Below are positions 20,743 through 29,876 of a stretch of 64,000 nucleotides of DNA, piece by piece; within the stretch, counting starts at the first letter, position 1, and every line of letters begins with the position of its first letter. The stretch is taken from positions 170,116 to 234,115 of the forward strand of contig NZ_SAWY01000007.1 in the NCBI RefSeq assembly GCF_006439335.1, given 5' to 3'. The position numbers and the translations under genes were made by a program. Below the pieces are notes generated by a model. It was not told the DNA's origin, did not search any database, and worked only from the letters and a program-made list of their open reading frames with translations. This stretch comes from Litorilituus lipolyticus. GTDB taxonomy: Bacteria > Pseudomonadota > Gammaproteobacteria > Enterobacterales > Alteromonadaceae.

Positions 20743-21063
20743 CTACTTGTTGTTTTTTAACACGGATGCTTTATGAACATACAATTTAAGGCGCTCAGTT
20801 TCACTGCGTAATACAACACTATCATCATTTACTGCAATCAGACGATATTCTCCGATTGATTGATTTACTCTTAATACTTTACCGTTTACAACTGCGGTAT
20901 GAATACCTTCACCATGGACAATTGACTCTAACACTAGTTTGCTCTCATCTTTTACCAAAGACTGCGACGAACCTTGGCCAAAAGGCTTGGTTGGATCAAT
21001 ATTAGCTGCCCAAAGTGTTAAGGAAAAAACTAATGAAATGATGATAATAAATAACTTATACAC
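20743..21063 (-). CDS. mshK: MSHA biogenesis protein MshK (PilP-like)
   Basis: A 106-residue periplasmic protein with a signal peptide (hydrophobic run LFIIIISLVFSLTLWAA) followed by DPTKPFG, the conserved MshK/PilP-like start of the mature chain. A small beta-domain (LVLESIVHGEGIHTAVVNGK) follows. Its likely role is to connect the inner-membrane assembly to the secretin. The start is probably the GTG at 21063, 8 bases after a very strong ribosome binding site AAGGAGGA that lies inside mshJ. A TTG one codon earlier is also possible. It overlaps mshJ by 8 bases. Confidence 0.8.
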   Translation of the reverse strand: MYKLFIIIISLVFSLTLWAANIDPTKPFGQGSSQSLVKDESKLVLESIVHGEGIHTAVVNGKVLRVNQSIGEYRLIAVNDDSVVLRSETERLKLYVHKASVLKNNK

Positions 21064-21760
21064 CAACGAAGTCCTCCTTGGTTCCTAGGCTATAAATTTC
21101 AATTTCGACTTCATTTACTGGATACTCTTTCAAAGTAAAATCAAATTGTTGCCAAAAGAATGTCCATGACAATTGCTCTAGCTTTTGTAAGTAGGCCATC
21201 AGATCAAAATAACTTCCTGAAAGTTTAATTTTAATGCCATGTCGATAAAGATTTAATCCTGCTTCTTCTAGTACTAAAGGCTCTATAACATCACTTTGAT
21301 TTTCTGTTTCACCATCTTGATTAGTTTGTGGAGTAATTAATGGTACAGCACCAATTAATTCAAATGATAACAATGAAACATTAGGTTCTAACTTAAGTAA
21401 TTTCAACAACGCATGACGCATTTGAATAGGATCAATCAATTCAGAAGTTAAGGCTAATAGTTGCTTATCAACTTTCGCCATTTTATCTTCGATGTGAGCA
21501 ATTTTATTTTTAATGACAGTATTTGGATCAACTTTTAGCGCAGCTTGATACTCTTTTATGGTAATAGCTTGGGTTTTATTGGTCGATTTGAGCTGCGATA
21601 TTTGTTTATTCAATTTATCGTTTTCAAGGGACTTCACATCAATAAACAAATAGAAAATAGTGAAGCAAACCGCCACCACACCAGTTAACAAAATGAGGTA
21701 CTGTTCCCTGCTGGTTAACTGTAAATATTTTTCTGTTAATAATTGCCATTGCTGCTTCAT
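21056..21760 (-). CDS. mshJ: MSHA biogenesis protein MshJ (PilO/GspM-like)
   Basis: A 234-residue bitopic protein with a short cytoplasmic start, a membrane helix (about residues 20-40), a coiled-coil of about 45-105, and a ferredoxin-like periplasmic domain (about 150-234, including GIKIKLSGSYFDLMAYLQKL). This is the architecture of PilO/GspM assembly proteins. ATGA overlap with the preceding mshI2 gene and an 8-base overlap with mshK suggest tight co-translation. Family usual size is matched. Confidence 0.85.
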   Translation of the reverse strand: MKQQWQLLTEKYLQLTSREQYLILLTGVVAVCFTIFYLFIDVKSLENDKLNKQISQLKSTNKTQAITIKEYQAALKVDPNTVIKNKIAHIEDKMAKVDKQLLALTSELIDPIQMRHALLKLLKLEPNVSLLSFELIGAVPLITPQTNQDGETENQSDVIEPLVLEEAGLNLYRHGIKIKLSGSYFDLMAYLQKLEQLSWTFFWQQFDFTLKEYPVNEVEIEIYSLGTKEDFVGV

Positions 21761-22362
21761 TTTGAATCCTCCGCAGCATATTTTGAACTCACAGTAAATT
21801 CAGTCATATTCGCTTCATTTCGAGTCAGTTCAAACTGAACAAATGATTTTCCTGATAATAATACTGAGTCCTCAAACCCTGCCAACCAAGCAGGTACCGC
21901 TTCAGGTTTCTTAGCTAAACCTGAAAAAGTCATATCATCTAAGTTAATATTGATTTGTGTTAAACGAATATCAGGGTGATGCATTTGTGATAACTCTTGC
22001 ATCGCCTTAGCAAAACCAACAACAAAAGTCCGCTTGGTATCAGTTAGCTTTCCATGCAAACCTTGTTTATGTCGCATCAATAAGTTTAAGGTTGCCAGTT
22101 TATCTTGTAATTGTTTATCAGGCGCTCGATTTGCTATCTTTTTTTCTAAAGTGTTAACTTGCTGACTTTGCTTATTACTTTGCTTTTGTAAAACACTATA
22201 AGTTGATTTTAATTGTTTATTTGAGCTATGAGTTACAAAGGCCCATATAACCATAGCCAGTAACAGTGCACCCCATAACATGACAACTCGAGGCAGTGTC
22301 AGTAAAACTTTTTCAGGCAATAATTCCGCCTGCAATAAATTAATCGAATGTTTACCCTGCAT
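21757..22362 (-). CDS. mshI2: MSHA biogenesis protein, PilN-like (MshI2)
   Basis: A PilN-like bitopic protein of about 201 residues. The N-terminal peptide SINLLQAELLPEK, which matches the INLLP-type PilN motif that docks on PilM, is followed by a membrane helix (about 24-46), a coiled coil and a small periplasmic domain. The start at 22362 has a good ribosome binding site (GGAGG, 6 bases away) and an 11-base overlap with mshI. A longer reading from 22398 lacks this support. The symbol follows the usage for Shewanella-like loci and is my inference. Confidence 0.78.
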   Translation of the reverse strand: MQGKHSINLLQAELLPEKVLLTLPRVVMLWGALLLAMVIWAFVTHSSNKQLKSTYSVLQKQSNKQSQQVNTLEKKIANRAPDKQLQDKLATLNLLMRHKQGLHGKLTDTKRTFVVGFAKAMQELSQMHHPDIRLTQININLDDMTFSGLAKKPEAVPAWLAGFEDSVLLSGKSFVQFELTRNEANMTEFTVSSKYAAEDSK

Positions 22363-23305
22363 CTTGTACCTCCGAAGAAGCTTCCGTTTGGTCGTCATCA
22401 GACCTATGCAAACTTGCGCCTAAGGCTACAGCAAACTCTCTTTGCTCGTGATATGGGCTAGGCAGAGGTAACAAAGTAACAGGAACATTGGTATTCTCAG
22501 ACAATTTACGCGCAAAGAAGCCTTCCAACTTTATTGGTAGTAGTACTTGAATTTCTTTTATTGGTGCTTGTTTTAATTGGCGCTCAAAATAATCTGTCGA
22601 TCGTTGAATTTCGAGACTTAAGCTATCTACCACACCAAAGCTAAGTTCTTCCTCCGTTTTACTCGCCAACTGTGCAAACCCACGTAACCGACGGTTAAAA
22701 TAGAGTTTTCCTTGCTTAACAATGATAATAACTATTTCTTCATCTGGTTGCTGACAAACAAGTAACACAGCTTCATTTTTAATCGGCACTAGATTGGCGA
22801 AAGCAAATTCTTGCGTGGTGATTCTCTCTATATTTAGTTCATGTTGATGCACAGTTTGCACCAATTTTTTTAATTCAGCTAATGGGGCACAGACTACATT
22901 AATTTTTTCTTTGCCAGCCATCATCATTGGAGCATCATAGTAATCTAATACCATATTATCAGGCGGTATGGTCACTAAGTCTTTTATTTGCCACTTTAAT
23001 GCACCTAATATTTCTGCTTCAGAAAGGTTGGGTTTATCGACCTGAACAACTTGCGACTGTTGTTCATTTAACACTAAGTACACTTGTCCAGTTAAATAAC
23101 ACTGTTGTTGAATTGCCTCGATGGCAGCGCAGTTATCATTATCAATAATGGTTTGCTCTTTAAAGACAACTTCGCCTACAACCGTTTCATCATCTTGCTT
23201 GGGTGTTGAACATACAGAAAGGGTATTTTGTCGCAACGCAATACCAACACGTTGAGTGGCATGTTTTTTGGAGAATAAATTCGTTATCCGCGTAAATATT
23301 GACAT
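22352..23305 (-). CDS. mshI: MSHA biogenesis protein MshI (PilM-like actin fold)
   Basis: A 317-residue cytoplasmic protein with the PilM/GspL-like pattern. It has an N-terminal RVGIALRQNTLSVC strand-turn and a middle segment ALKWQIKDLVTIPPDNMVLDYY, which is typical of PilM/MshI proteins that form the cytoplasmic ring around PilN. It is the first gene of the msh unit here. The usual mshH (csrD) is not found upstream, where only a terminator and the rplI operon lie. Confidence 0.87.
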   Translation of the reverse strand: MSIFTRITNLFSKKHATQRVGIALRQNTLSVCSTPKQDDETVVGEVVFKEQTIIDNDNCAAIEAIQQQCYLTGQVYLVLNEQQSQVVQVDKPNLSEAEILGALKWQIKDLVTIPPDNMVLDYYDAPMMMAGKEKINVVCAPLAELKKLVQTVHQHELNIERITTQEFAFANLVPIKNEAVLLVCQQPDEEIVIIIVKQGKLYFNRRLRGFAQLASKTEEELSFGVVDSLSLEIQRSTDYFERQLKQAPIKEIQVLLPIKLEGFFARKLSENTNVPVTLLPLPSPYHEQREFAVALGASLHRSDDDQTEASSEVQDAG

Positions 23306-23362
23306 GTATTAGTATTATTTTATTTATCTAAAAGAAGTATCAAAAAGAAACACTTAATTAAC

Positions 23363-23390
23363 ATTATCCTTTAATGTGACTCAGGTGCAA
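23363..23390 (-). promoter_or_regulatory. Possible sigma70 promoter for the msh unit
   Basis: On the minus strand TTGCAC (23385-23390) and GATAAT (23363-23368) are separated by 16 bases, and lie about 60 bases before the mshI start. The boxes are reasonable but not perfect, and the region is AT-rich, so a chance match is possible. Confidence 0.4.
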
Positions 23391-23514
23391 GCTTTTTCAC
23401 TTAATAAAAGTATTACTGTTGGTATTTGATTTTAAAGTTGAAAGTGCTGCGCTTTTCATAAAAGGCATTAACCTGAATTAATATTTTTTAAAATGCTTTA
23501 TGCTAATTATGGAC

Positions 23515-23558
23515 GAAAAAAAACGCTGTCGTTATTTTAAATAACTAAACAGCGTTTT
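23515..23558 (-). terminator. Strong terminator after rplI
   Basis: The stem AAAACGCTGT/ACAGCGTTTT encloses a second stem GTTATT/AATAAC. In the minus-strand direction it is followed by a run of eight T residues. It lies about 30 bases past the rplI stop and ends the rpsF-priB-rpsR-rplI operon ahead of mshI. Confidence 0.85.
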
Positions 23559-23589
23559 ATAGCTTAATCAGTACAATACTGATTAATGA

Positions 23590-24042
23590 TTATGCTTCAG
23601 CGATAACTGCCACTTTGATGCTAGTATCAACATCATTGTGTAAGTGAATAACGATATCGAATTCACCTGTTTCACGGATAGCACCTAATGGTAAACGTAC
23701 TTCAGACTTGGCAACTTCAACGCCAGCTTCAGTGATCGCATCAGCGATGTCACGAGTACCAATAGAACCAAATAGCTTACCTTCGTCACCAGCTTTTGAT
23801 GCGATTGTAACTTCTGCTAATTCAGTTAATTTAGCAGCGCGAGCTTCTGCAGCAGCTAAAACTTCAGCTAATTGAGCTTCAAGTTCAGCACGACGTGCTT
23901 CAAAGTGCTCAACATTTGCTTGAGATGCAAAAACTGCTTTACCCTTTGGTAATAAGTAGTTACGTGCATAACCTGATTTAACAGTTACCTTGTCACCAAG
24001 GCCGCCTAATTTGGCGATTTTGTCTAGAAGAATTACTTCCAT
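23590..24042 (-). CDS. rplI: 50S ribosomal protein L9
   Basis: L9 is a two-domain protein of the large ribosomal subunit. The 150-residue product has the N-terminal 23S rRNA-binding domain ([19 protein letters not shown], with [13 protein letters not shown]), a long central alpha-helix rich in Ala and Glu (about 45-80), and the C-terminal domain ending in [17 protein letters not shown]. It is last in the rpsF-priB-rpsR-rplI operon, 18 bases after rpsR. Length is standard. Confidence 0.97.
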   Translation of the reverse strand: MEVILLDKIAKLGGLGDKVTVKSGYARNYLLPKGKAVFASQANVEHFEARRAELEAQLAEVLAAAEARAAKLTELAEVTIASKAGDEGKLFGSIGTRDIADAITEAGVEVAKSEVRLPLGAIRETGEFDIVIHLHNDVDTSIKVAVIAEA

Positions 24043-24060
24043 TATAAACCCCTTATTAGC

Positions 24061-24288
24061 TTACTTGTGTAAGTCGGTGTATGGTAACAATGACAAGTAA
24101 CGAGCGCGTTTAATTGCACGAGTTAATTGGCGTTGATATTTTGCAGCTGTACCAGTGATACGGCTAGGAACGATTTTACCACTTTCAGTGATATAGTTTT
24201 TTAAAGTAGCAATATCTTTATAATCGATAGATGTTGCGCCTTCCGCTGTGAAACGGCAAAACTTACGACGTCTAAAAAAACGAGACAT
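24061..24288 (-). CDS. rpsR: 30S ribosomal protein S18
   Basis: S18 binds next to S6 on the 30S platform. From the ATG at 24288 the product has 75 residues and starts [17 protein letters not shown], the universal S18 N-terminus. The ATG is preceded by a strong GAGGAG ribosome binding site. A longer frame from 24318 would add ten residues and break the family pattern, so it was set aside. The body contains [20 protein letters not shown]. Confidence 0.97.
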   Translation of the reverse strand: MSRFFRRRKFCRFTAEGATSIDYKDIATLKNYITESGKIVPSRITGTAAKYQRQLTRAIKRARYLSLLPYTDLHK

Positions 24289-24332
24289 GGAGTTCTCCTC
24301 ATTTGATTTAACTAACAAATGTTAGTCAAACC

Positions 24333-24650
24333 TTAATTAATCATTTCAATTTGCTGAGCATGTAACACTAAAAGTGGATTTCCATTTCTAGATTCATGAC
24401 GGTTTATAAATCCCATCACCTTTACATGACAACCAGCAACTAATTCACGAGTTAAGTGTGATAATTCACCTGTGGCTACAACTTGTATTCTGACAAATGC
24501 TTGTCTATTCATGCCAGCTTCGTTTTGTATAGACTTATGGTCTATGGAAAACTGGCTATGACTAATACCCGCTGGGCTTGTTGACTGTTTTGGTGTTTTC
24601 ACAACAATACCTGTCAACATCAGGCTATTCTCTGGTAGAGCTTCTTGCAT
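24333..24650 (-). CDS. priB: Primosomal replication protein N (PriB)
   Basis: PriB is a single-stranded-DNA-binding OB-fold protein that works with PriA and DnaT in replication restart. The product has the PriB/SSB-like pattern: LMLTGIVVKTPKQSTSPAGI, SHSQFSIDHKS and a C-terminal LVLHAQQIEMIN. It lies between rpsF and rpsR, the standard place. The start is uncertain: ATG at 24650 (105 residues) is preferred, with a weak GAG element upstream, but GTG at 24659 and TTG at 24668 are in frame. No strong ribosome binding site exists, so translation may couple to rpsF. Confidence 0.9.
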   Translation of the reverse strand: MQEALPENSLMLTGIVVKTPKQSTSPAGISHSQFSIDHKSIQNEAGMNRQAFVRIQVVATGELSHLTRELVAGCHVKVMGFINRHESRNGNPLLVLHAQQIEMIN

Positions 24651-24685
24651 TGCATTCACTCTAATCAAGAAAAATCACTGGGTGC

Positions 24686-25093
24686 TTATTCTTCGCTAGC
24701 AGCTTCTTCAGAAGTAACTTCTTCAGCTTTAGCTGGCTCAGCAGCAACCTCTTTCTTAGCTTCGCGACGGTCATCTTTAGCAGCAGCCATAGGTGATGCT
24801 TCAGTTACCGCGTCTTTAGTGCGCATGATCATGTTACGAATAACAACATCGTTATAACGGAAAGAAGTTTCTAATTCATCAATAACTGATTGTGGCGCTT
24901 CAATGTTCATAAGAACATAGTGTGCTTTGTGTAGTTTATTGATTGGGTATGCTAATTGACGACGACCCCAGTCTTCTAGACGGTGGATTTTGCCTTCAGC
25001 AGCATTGATCAAGTCTGTGTAGCGCTGGATCATACCAGACACTTGTTCACTCTGATCAGGGTGAACCATAAATACGATTTCGTAATGACGCAT
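24686..25093 (-). CDS. rpsF: 30S ribosomal protein S6
   Basis: S6 pairs with S18 on the 30S platform. From the ATG at 25093 the product has 135 residues and starts [18 protein letters not shown], preceded by the ribosome binding site AAGGAG. Conserved parts include [22 protein letters not shown]. The C-terminus has a variable acidic and Ala-rich tail (about residues 105-135) like that of E. coli S6, which is glutamylated in that species. A longer reading to 25162 is part of the leader, not the gene. Confidence 0.97.
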   Translation of the reverse strand: MRHYEIVFMVHPDQSEQVSGMIQRYTDLINAAEGKIHRLEDWGRRQLAYPINKLHKAHYVLMNIEAPQSVIDELETSFRYNDVVIRNMIMRTKDAVTEASPMAAAKDDRREAKKEVAAEPAKAEEVTSEEAASEE

Positions 25094-25115
25094 TACGAGC
25101 TCCTTATGGGTTGTA

Positions 25116-25169
25116 GCCTCAAAATCTGGCTCAGCCAACACCAGTGTAGAGGCAAGGAACAAAAAGTTC
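25116..25169 (-). ncRNA. Structured leader of rpsF, possible S6:S18 autoregulatory element
   Basis: Between the rpsF promoter and its start there are two inverted repeats. GAAC-TTTTT-GTTC occupies 25157-25169, and a GCCTC/GAGGC stem at 25116-25153 encloses a CTGG/CCAG or TGGC/GCCA inner pairing. Such leaders in many bacteria bind the S6:S18 complex and repress the operon. I could not match the published consensus by eye, so the function is inferred from place and structure. Confidence 0.35.
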
Positions 25170-25189
25170 GGGCTGAATTAAGGAGGCGT

Positions 25190-25218
25190 ATTATAGAGAA
25201 AAGCTTTAATAATAACAA
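25190..25218 (-). promoter_or_regulatory. sigma70 promoter of rpsF operon
   Basis: On the minus strand TTGTTA (25213-25218) and TATAAT (25190-25195) are spaced by exactly 17 bases. This would start transcription near 25183 and give a leader of about 90 bases before rpsF. The -10 box is the exact consensus. Confidence 0.75.
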
Positions 25219-25241
25219 GAATAAAAAATAAGCGCCTTTTA

Positions 25242-26480
25242 TCATGGTTTACTGTAATCAGCTTTCTCCCTAACCAATAATCCTTGCTCGATATAATGAT
25301 TAACCAGTGCGTCCAAGCCATATTTTGATAATAAGGCCTCAGGTGAAGAACCGTTTGCCTTAGCGCTGATGGCGGCCATAATACTCATGATATTTTTAGC
25401 ATCAAAGACTTCTTTATCGATACTCACAACAAGATCAGATTTAACTTTTCCTTCTGAGGTATCAACACTTAAGTTTTCAACAATTAGCTTTGGCTCTTTA
25501 GCAATTAACTTTTGTGCTAACTCTGAGAACTTTACCATGTTATCTTGAGAAGAAAGCTGGTCAATATCATTAGTTAAATTGGCAAAAATATCATTCGCCT
25601 CTTGCATTGTATCTACATCCAAACGTATTACTTTCAAATCAAAATCGGCATTGCTAAACACTTCCCCTGCTGAAGTAAGCTCATCAATACGATAATTCAC
25701 ACCGACTTCCATCAAATTGTCATTAACAGTGGAATCGGCATTCATTGATAACCCATTCATGGTTAATAGTGCTTCTTGACCTCCTTCATCAACAGTCATA
25801 CTTTCAACCATTAACTTGAAGTAACCTGTAGACAAGGTATTTCCTTGAAAATAATTACCATTTATTGCTTGTTGACTAGATTCTAATGAAACAGCTCCTA
25901 ATTTAACTCGAGTATTTTCTTTACTTATCGTCATACCACCCCAGTTAAATACGCCGTCAAAATCTCGCATATCTGATAAGGTAAATTCACCATAAGCAGG
26001 TTTAGAATGAATACTCTCTCCGTCAATGGTTTCATTAATACTTGCCACTTCAAGTTTTGATATGACATCTTTACTAAAAGTGAATAAGCTGGTCAGTTGA
26101 ACATTTTTATCGATGAAATTAGTCACTCGCTGATTAAACTCACCAACATCGGTATTTAATTTAACTGATGATTTCACATAGCTCATGGCAAATTGCAGTT
26201 TTTCATCTGCTAAAATAATAGGGCCAAAATCCAGTGTATCTTCAATAATGATAGAAATTTCTTCAATGTCATCATCGGCTATAAGGAAAGTAATTTCACT
26301 AGTCGCTCGGCCACTAAACCAATCTATAGTGAAAGCATTAATTTTAGCCTTTATTGCCGGGTGCTGGTTAAGTTGGCTAAGCGTATTATGGTATTCAGCT
26401 TTTATTATGCCACCAAATATTTTTGGCAAAACTAAACATAGTGCAACCACTACGATTAAAGTAATAAAGAGTTTTTTCAT
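25242..26480 (-). CDS. DUF945 family (YdgA-like) exported protein
   Basis: A 412-residue protein with an N-terminal membrane anchor or signal (MKKLFITLIVVVALCLVLPK). A long extracytoplasmic domain follows, with the DUF945/YdgA opening IIKAEYHNTLSQLNQHPAIK and SGRATSEITFLI. Function is not known for this family. It is preceded by AAGGA at a good distance. Placed between rlmB and rpsF, it interrupts the usual rnr-rlmB-rpsF order without obvious co-regulation, since rpsF has its own promoter. The C-terminus is charged and polar. Confidence 0.75.
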   Translation of the reverse strand: MKKLFITLIVVVALCLVLPKIFGGIIKAEYHNTLSQLNQHPAIKAKINAFTIDWFSGRATSEITFLIADDDIEEISIIIEDTLDFGPIILADEKLQFAMSYVKSSVKLNTDVGEFNQRVTNFIDKNVQLTSLFTFSKDVISKLEVASINETIDGESIHSKPAYGEFTLSDMRDFDGVFNWGGMTISKENTRVKLGAVSLESSQQAINGNYFQGNTLSTGYFKLMVESMTVDEGGQEALLTMNGLSMNADSTVNDNLMEVGVNYRIDELTSAGEVFSNADFDLKVIRLDVDTMQEANDIFANLTNDIDQLSSQDNMVKFSELAQKLIAKEPKLIVENLSVDTSEGKVKSDLVVSIDKEVFDAKNIMSIMAAISAKANGSSPEALLSKYGLDALVNHYIEQGLLVREKADYSKP

Positions 26481-26512
26481 TGGAGTCCTTTCCTTGTAGG
26501 TTGATCCATTAG

Positions 26513-26540
26513 TCAGTTACTGACAACTTTCAGTAACTGA
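26513..26540. repeat. Perfect 11-bp inverted repeat between rlmB and the DUF945 gene
   Basis: TCAGTTACTGA and TCAGTAACTGA face each other across a 6-base loop, with no mismatch. No T-run follows on the minus strand, so it is not a classical terminator. It could be an mRNA-stabilising hairpin or a regulator site. Confidence 0.55.
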
Positions 26541-26572
26541 GTTGGTAATAAATTTAGTCAATGCTAAACAGA

Positions 26573-27328
26573 TTAAAGTGCTCTTTGTCGCACCATTTCA
26601 AATAAACAAATACCCGTGGCTACTGAAACATTTAAACTTGAAACACTACCTGCCATAGGTAATTTAACCAGTTGATCACAGTTTTCACGCGTTAATCGGC
26701 GCATCCCTTTGCCTTCAGCTCCCATTACTAATGCAATAGGGCCTGAAAGCTTAACGTCATAAAGACAGGTATCTGTTTCTCCTGCGGTACCGACAATCCA
26801 AACCCCCATTTTCTGTATATGCTTCATCGTTCGGGCTAAGTTTGTTACTTGTACTAAAGGGACTGTTTCAGCAGCACCTACAGCAACTTTTCTTACCGTA
26901 CCAGTAATTTTCGCAGCATTATCTTTGGGTACAATAATCGCTTGAACTCCCGCAGCATCTGCATTTCTTAGGCAGGCACCTAAATTGTGTGGGTCAGTAA
27001 CGCCATCAAGAATAAGAAGGAAAGGTGACTTATTTTGTTTTTCAGCAAGCGAAATAATGTCATCTAAATCATTTTCAGACAGTACTTTCCCTGGTTTTAC
27101 TCGCGCGACTACACCTTGGTGTTGCTCACCTTTGCATTTATCATCGAGCACTTTTCGCTGTACCATTTGAGCAGAAATGCCATATTTTCTAGCCAAATTG
27201 ATAATAGGTAATAACCGCTCATCTTCACGCCCTTTTAACAACCACAGTTCAATAAAACGTTCTGGTGCGCTGTTAATTAATGCATTGATTGCATGAATAC
27301 CAAAAACTATTTCTTCATTCTTTGCCAT
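26573..27328 (-). CDS. rlmB: 23S rRNA (guanosine-2'-O-)-methyltransferase RlmB
   Basis: RlmB methylates G2251 in the 23S peptidyl-transferase region. The 251-residue product begins [20 protein letters not shown], has the N-terminal L30e-like substrate domain, then the SpoU fold. SpoU motifs are visible: [33 protein letters not shown] and [14 protein letters not shown], the last two forming the knot that binds S-adenosylmethionine. The start at 27328 has AGGAAAG upstream. It follows rnr by 60 bases, the usual pairing. Confidence 0.95.
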   Translation of the reverse strand: MAKNEEIVFGIHAINALINSAPERFIELWLLKGREDERLLPIINLARKYGISAQMVQRKVLDDKCKGEQHQGVVARVKPGKVLSENDLDDIISLAEKQNKSPFLLILDGVTDPHNLGACLRNADAAGVQAIIVPKDNAAKITGTVRKVAVGAAETVPLVQVTNLARTMKHIQKMGVWIVGTAGETDTCLYDVKLSGPIALVMGAEGKGMRRLTRENCDQLVKLPMAGSVSSLNVSVATGICLFEMVRQRAL

Positions 27329-27388
27329 GTTTCTTTCCTGTGATAGCACAAGGCTATCGACTGATATTATTCATTTACTGACAAGCAA

Positions 27389-29791
27389 TTATTGTTTTGC
27401 TTGTTTTCGAGCATTCTTACCTGGACGTTTTTTACGAGCTGTTCTTTTCTTTGCCTTGCTCTTTTCTTTTTTTACTTTCGTTTTTTTAGGCTTATCTTTA
27501 ACAAATGTTGCTGAGGCTTTTTTGCTAGATTTTTTACCTTTGCTCGCCTTTGAATGGCTCACTCGCTTAGCGCTGCTTATTTTATTACCTAAGGAGAGGT
27601 CTATTTTCTTCTCATCGAGGTTTACCGCAGCAACTTGTACAGTTACAACGTCGCCTACACGGTATTTCACTCCGGTATTTTCACCTGTAAGACACATACG
27701 CACATCATCATAATGATAAAAATCTCTACCGAGCGAAGTAATATGAACTAAGCCTTCAATATGGAGATCCTGTAAGCGGACAAACATACCAAAATTAGTT
27801 ACCGTTGAGATAACCCCTGTAAAGGTATCACCAACGTGATCTTGCATAAACTCACACTTAAGCCAGTCAGAGACATCACGTGTTGCTTCATCAGCCCGTC
27901 TTTCTGTCATTGAACAATGCTCGCCCAGCTCAATGACTTCTGGCAATTGATAATCGTAGGCACCAGCCGTCGCTTTTTTAACCAGCTCATCATCTTTATG
28001 CTGTTGCTGCAAAATGGCTTTAATCACCCGATGAACAACTAAATCAGGATATCGTCTAATAGGAGAAGTAAAGTGGCTGTATGATGATAAGGCTAAACCA
28101 AAGTGGCCTAAATTATCACTTTGATAGACCGCCTGACGCATTGAGCGTAATAACATGGTTTGGATTAATTCTTGATCAGGACGATTAGCCACTTGTCCTA
28201 GAATATCGCAATAATCTTGTGGTTCAGGCTCTTCTTTTGGCGGAAGGAAAATACCTAACTCTGTTAAATAACTGATAAAGTTATTGTATTTATCTTCGCT
28301 AGGTTTGTCATGTACACGAAACAAACCTGCCTTGTTGTGCTTTTCAATGAACTTAGCCGTCGCCACATTGGCTAAAATCATACACTCTTCAATAATTTTA
28401 TGAGCGTCATTACGAATTAATGGCTCAATACGTTCAATCTTTTTGTCATCATTAAATATAAAGATAGACTCTTGTGTTTCAAAGGCGATTGCCCCGCGCT
28501 TTGCTCTTGCATCACTCAAAGCTAAATACATTTGCTCGAGGTTTTTTAAATCATCCACTCGTGGCTGATATTGCTCAATTAAAGCTTCATCACCGTCAAG
28601 GATAGCAGCCACTTTGGTATAGGTAAATCGAGCGTGTGAGCGCATCACAGCAGGGTAGAATTGACTACCAGATAACTTACCTGCGGCACTCACCGTCATT
28701 TCGCACACCATACAAAGTCTGTCGACGTCAGGGTTTAACGAACATAAACCATTAGACAGCTTTTCTGGCAGCATAGGAATAACTTGGCTAGGAAAATACA
28801 CTGAGTTTCCGCGTGAAATCGCTTCCTCATCAAGCGCACTGCCATGTTTTACATAATGGCTGACATCAGCAATAGCGACCCATAAACGCCAGCCTCCAGA
28901 TTTCTTAGGCTGACAATAAACGGCATCATCAAAATCTCGGGCATCTTCACCGTCAATGGTAACTAAAGGTAGATCACGCAAATCTTTACGCAGCAATTTA
29001 TCGTTTTCTATGACCTCATCGCTAATGGTAGCCAATTCAGCTTGAATTTGATGTGAAAACTGATGAGGTAAATCATGAGCTCGTAGCGCTATTTCAATTT
29101 CCATGCCCGGTGCTAAATGATCACCCAATACTTCAATCACTTTACCTATAGCATTAGAACGTTTCGTGGGCCGTTGAATAAGCTCTACCACAACCATTTG
29201 CCCATGCCTTGCCCCTAACTTAGCTTTAGGGTCAATCAAGATTTCTTGTTTAATTTTACTGTCTTCTGGGACTACAATACAAATATGATGATCGACATAA
29301 AAGCGCCCAACAATCGGTGCTTTTCTCCCCTCAATAACATCAATAATTTTAACTTCTTTTCGGCCTTTACGATCCGTTCTATCCACTAATATCGCTTGCA
29401 CAATATCACCATGAAAAACACGCTGCATTTCATGGGAAGAAACATAAAAATCTTTACCACGCTTATCTGCTAAATTTTCATCATCAGGCGTAAAAAAACC
29501 AAAGCCATCTCGGTGCCCGATAATTTTACCGGTAATTAAACTGTTCTTAGCCGGAATAGCATATTGCTTAAATTTATTAAAAACTAACTGACCAGCATTT
29601 TCCATTGCCCTTAAACGACGCTTTAAGCCAATTAGCTGTTCATCGTCTTTATATTTCAAAAGCTTAGCTAAGGTGGTAAAGGTAGGTGGCGGTGAAGACT
29701 TTTCTATTAGCGAGAGAAGTAATTCTCTACTGGCGATAGGTTTCTGGTATTTTTTAGCTTCACGCTGAGCATGAGGGTCATTTAAGGTCAC
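27389..29791 (-). CDS. rnr: Ribonuclease R
   Basis: RNase R is a processive 3'-5' exoribonuclease that degrades structured RNA. The 800-residue product has an N-terminal winged-helix domain (PIASRELLLSLIEKSS) and cold-shock domains (GFGFFTPDD). The RNB catalytic core carries its acidic cluster GEDARDFDDAVYC near residue 280. An S1 domain (GMFVRLQDLHIEGLVHITSL) and a highly basic Lys/Arg-rich tail (about 735-800) follow. The start codon is GTG. It lies between motX and rlmB. Length and order of domains are standard. Confidence 0.96.
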   Translation of the reverse strand: MTLNDPHAQREAKKYQKPIASRELLLSLIEKSSPPPTFTTLAKLLKYKDDEQLIGLKRRLRAMENAGQLVFNKFKQYAIPAKNSLITGKIIGHRDGFGFFTPDDENLADKRGKDFYVSSHEMQRVFHGDIVQAILVDRTDRKGRKEVKIIDVIEGRKAPIVGRFYVDHHICIVVPEDSKIKQEILIDPKAKLGARHGQMVVVELIQRPTKRSNAIGKVIEVLGDHLAPGMEIEIALRAHDLPHQFSHQIQAELATISDEVIENDKLLRKDLRDLPLVTIDGEDARDFDDAVYCQPKKSGGWRLWVAIADVSHYVKHGSALDEEAISRGNSVYFPSQVIPMLPEKLSNGLCSLNPDVDRLCMVCEMTVSAAGKLSGSQFYPAVMRSHARFTYTKVAAILDGDEALIEQYQPRVDDLKNLEQMYLALSDARAKRGAIAFETQESIFIFNDDKKIERIEPLIRNDAHKIIEECMILANVATAKFIEKHNKAGLFRVHDKPSEDKYNNFISYLTELGIFLPPKEEPEPQDYCDILGQVANRPDQELIQTMLLRSMRQAVYQSDNLGHFGLALSSYSHFTSPIRRYPDLVVHRVIKAILQQQHKDDELVKKATAGAYDYQLPEVIELGEHCSMTERRADEATRDVSDWLKCEFMQDHVGDTFTGVISTVTNFGMFVRLQDLHIEGLVHITSLGRDFYHYDDVRMCLTGENTGVKYRVGDVVTVQVAAVNLDEKKIDLSLGNKISSAKRVSHSKASKGKKSSKKASATFVKDKPKKTKVKKEKSKAKKRTARKKRPGKNARKQAKQ

Positions 29792-29876
29792 AATAATATT
29801 TGATCAGTGATATAGATAATCTGGGGTAAGTATATCACAACCAATTGAGCAATTATCGTGTAAGCGATTGAAATAA

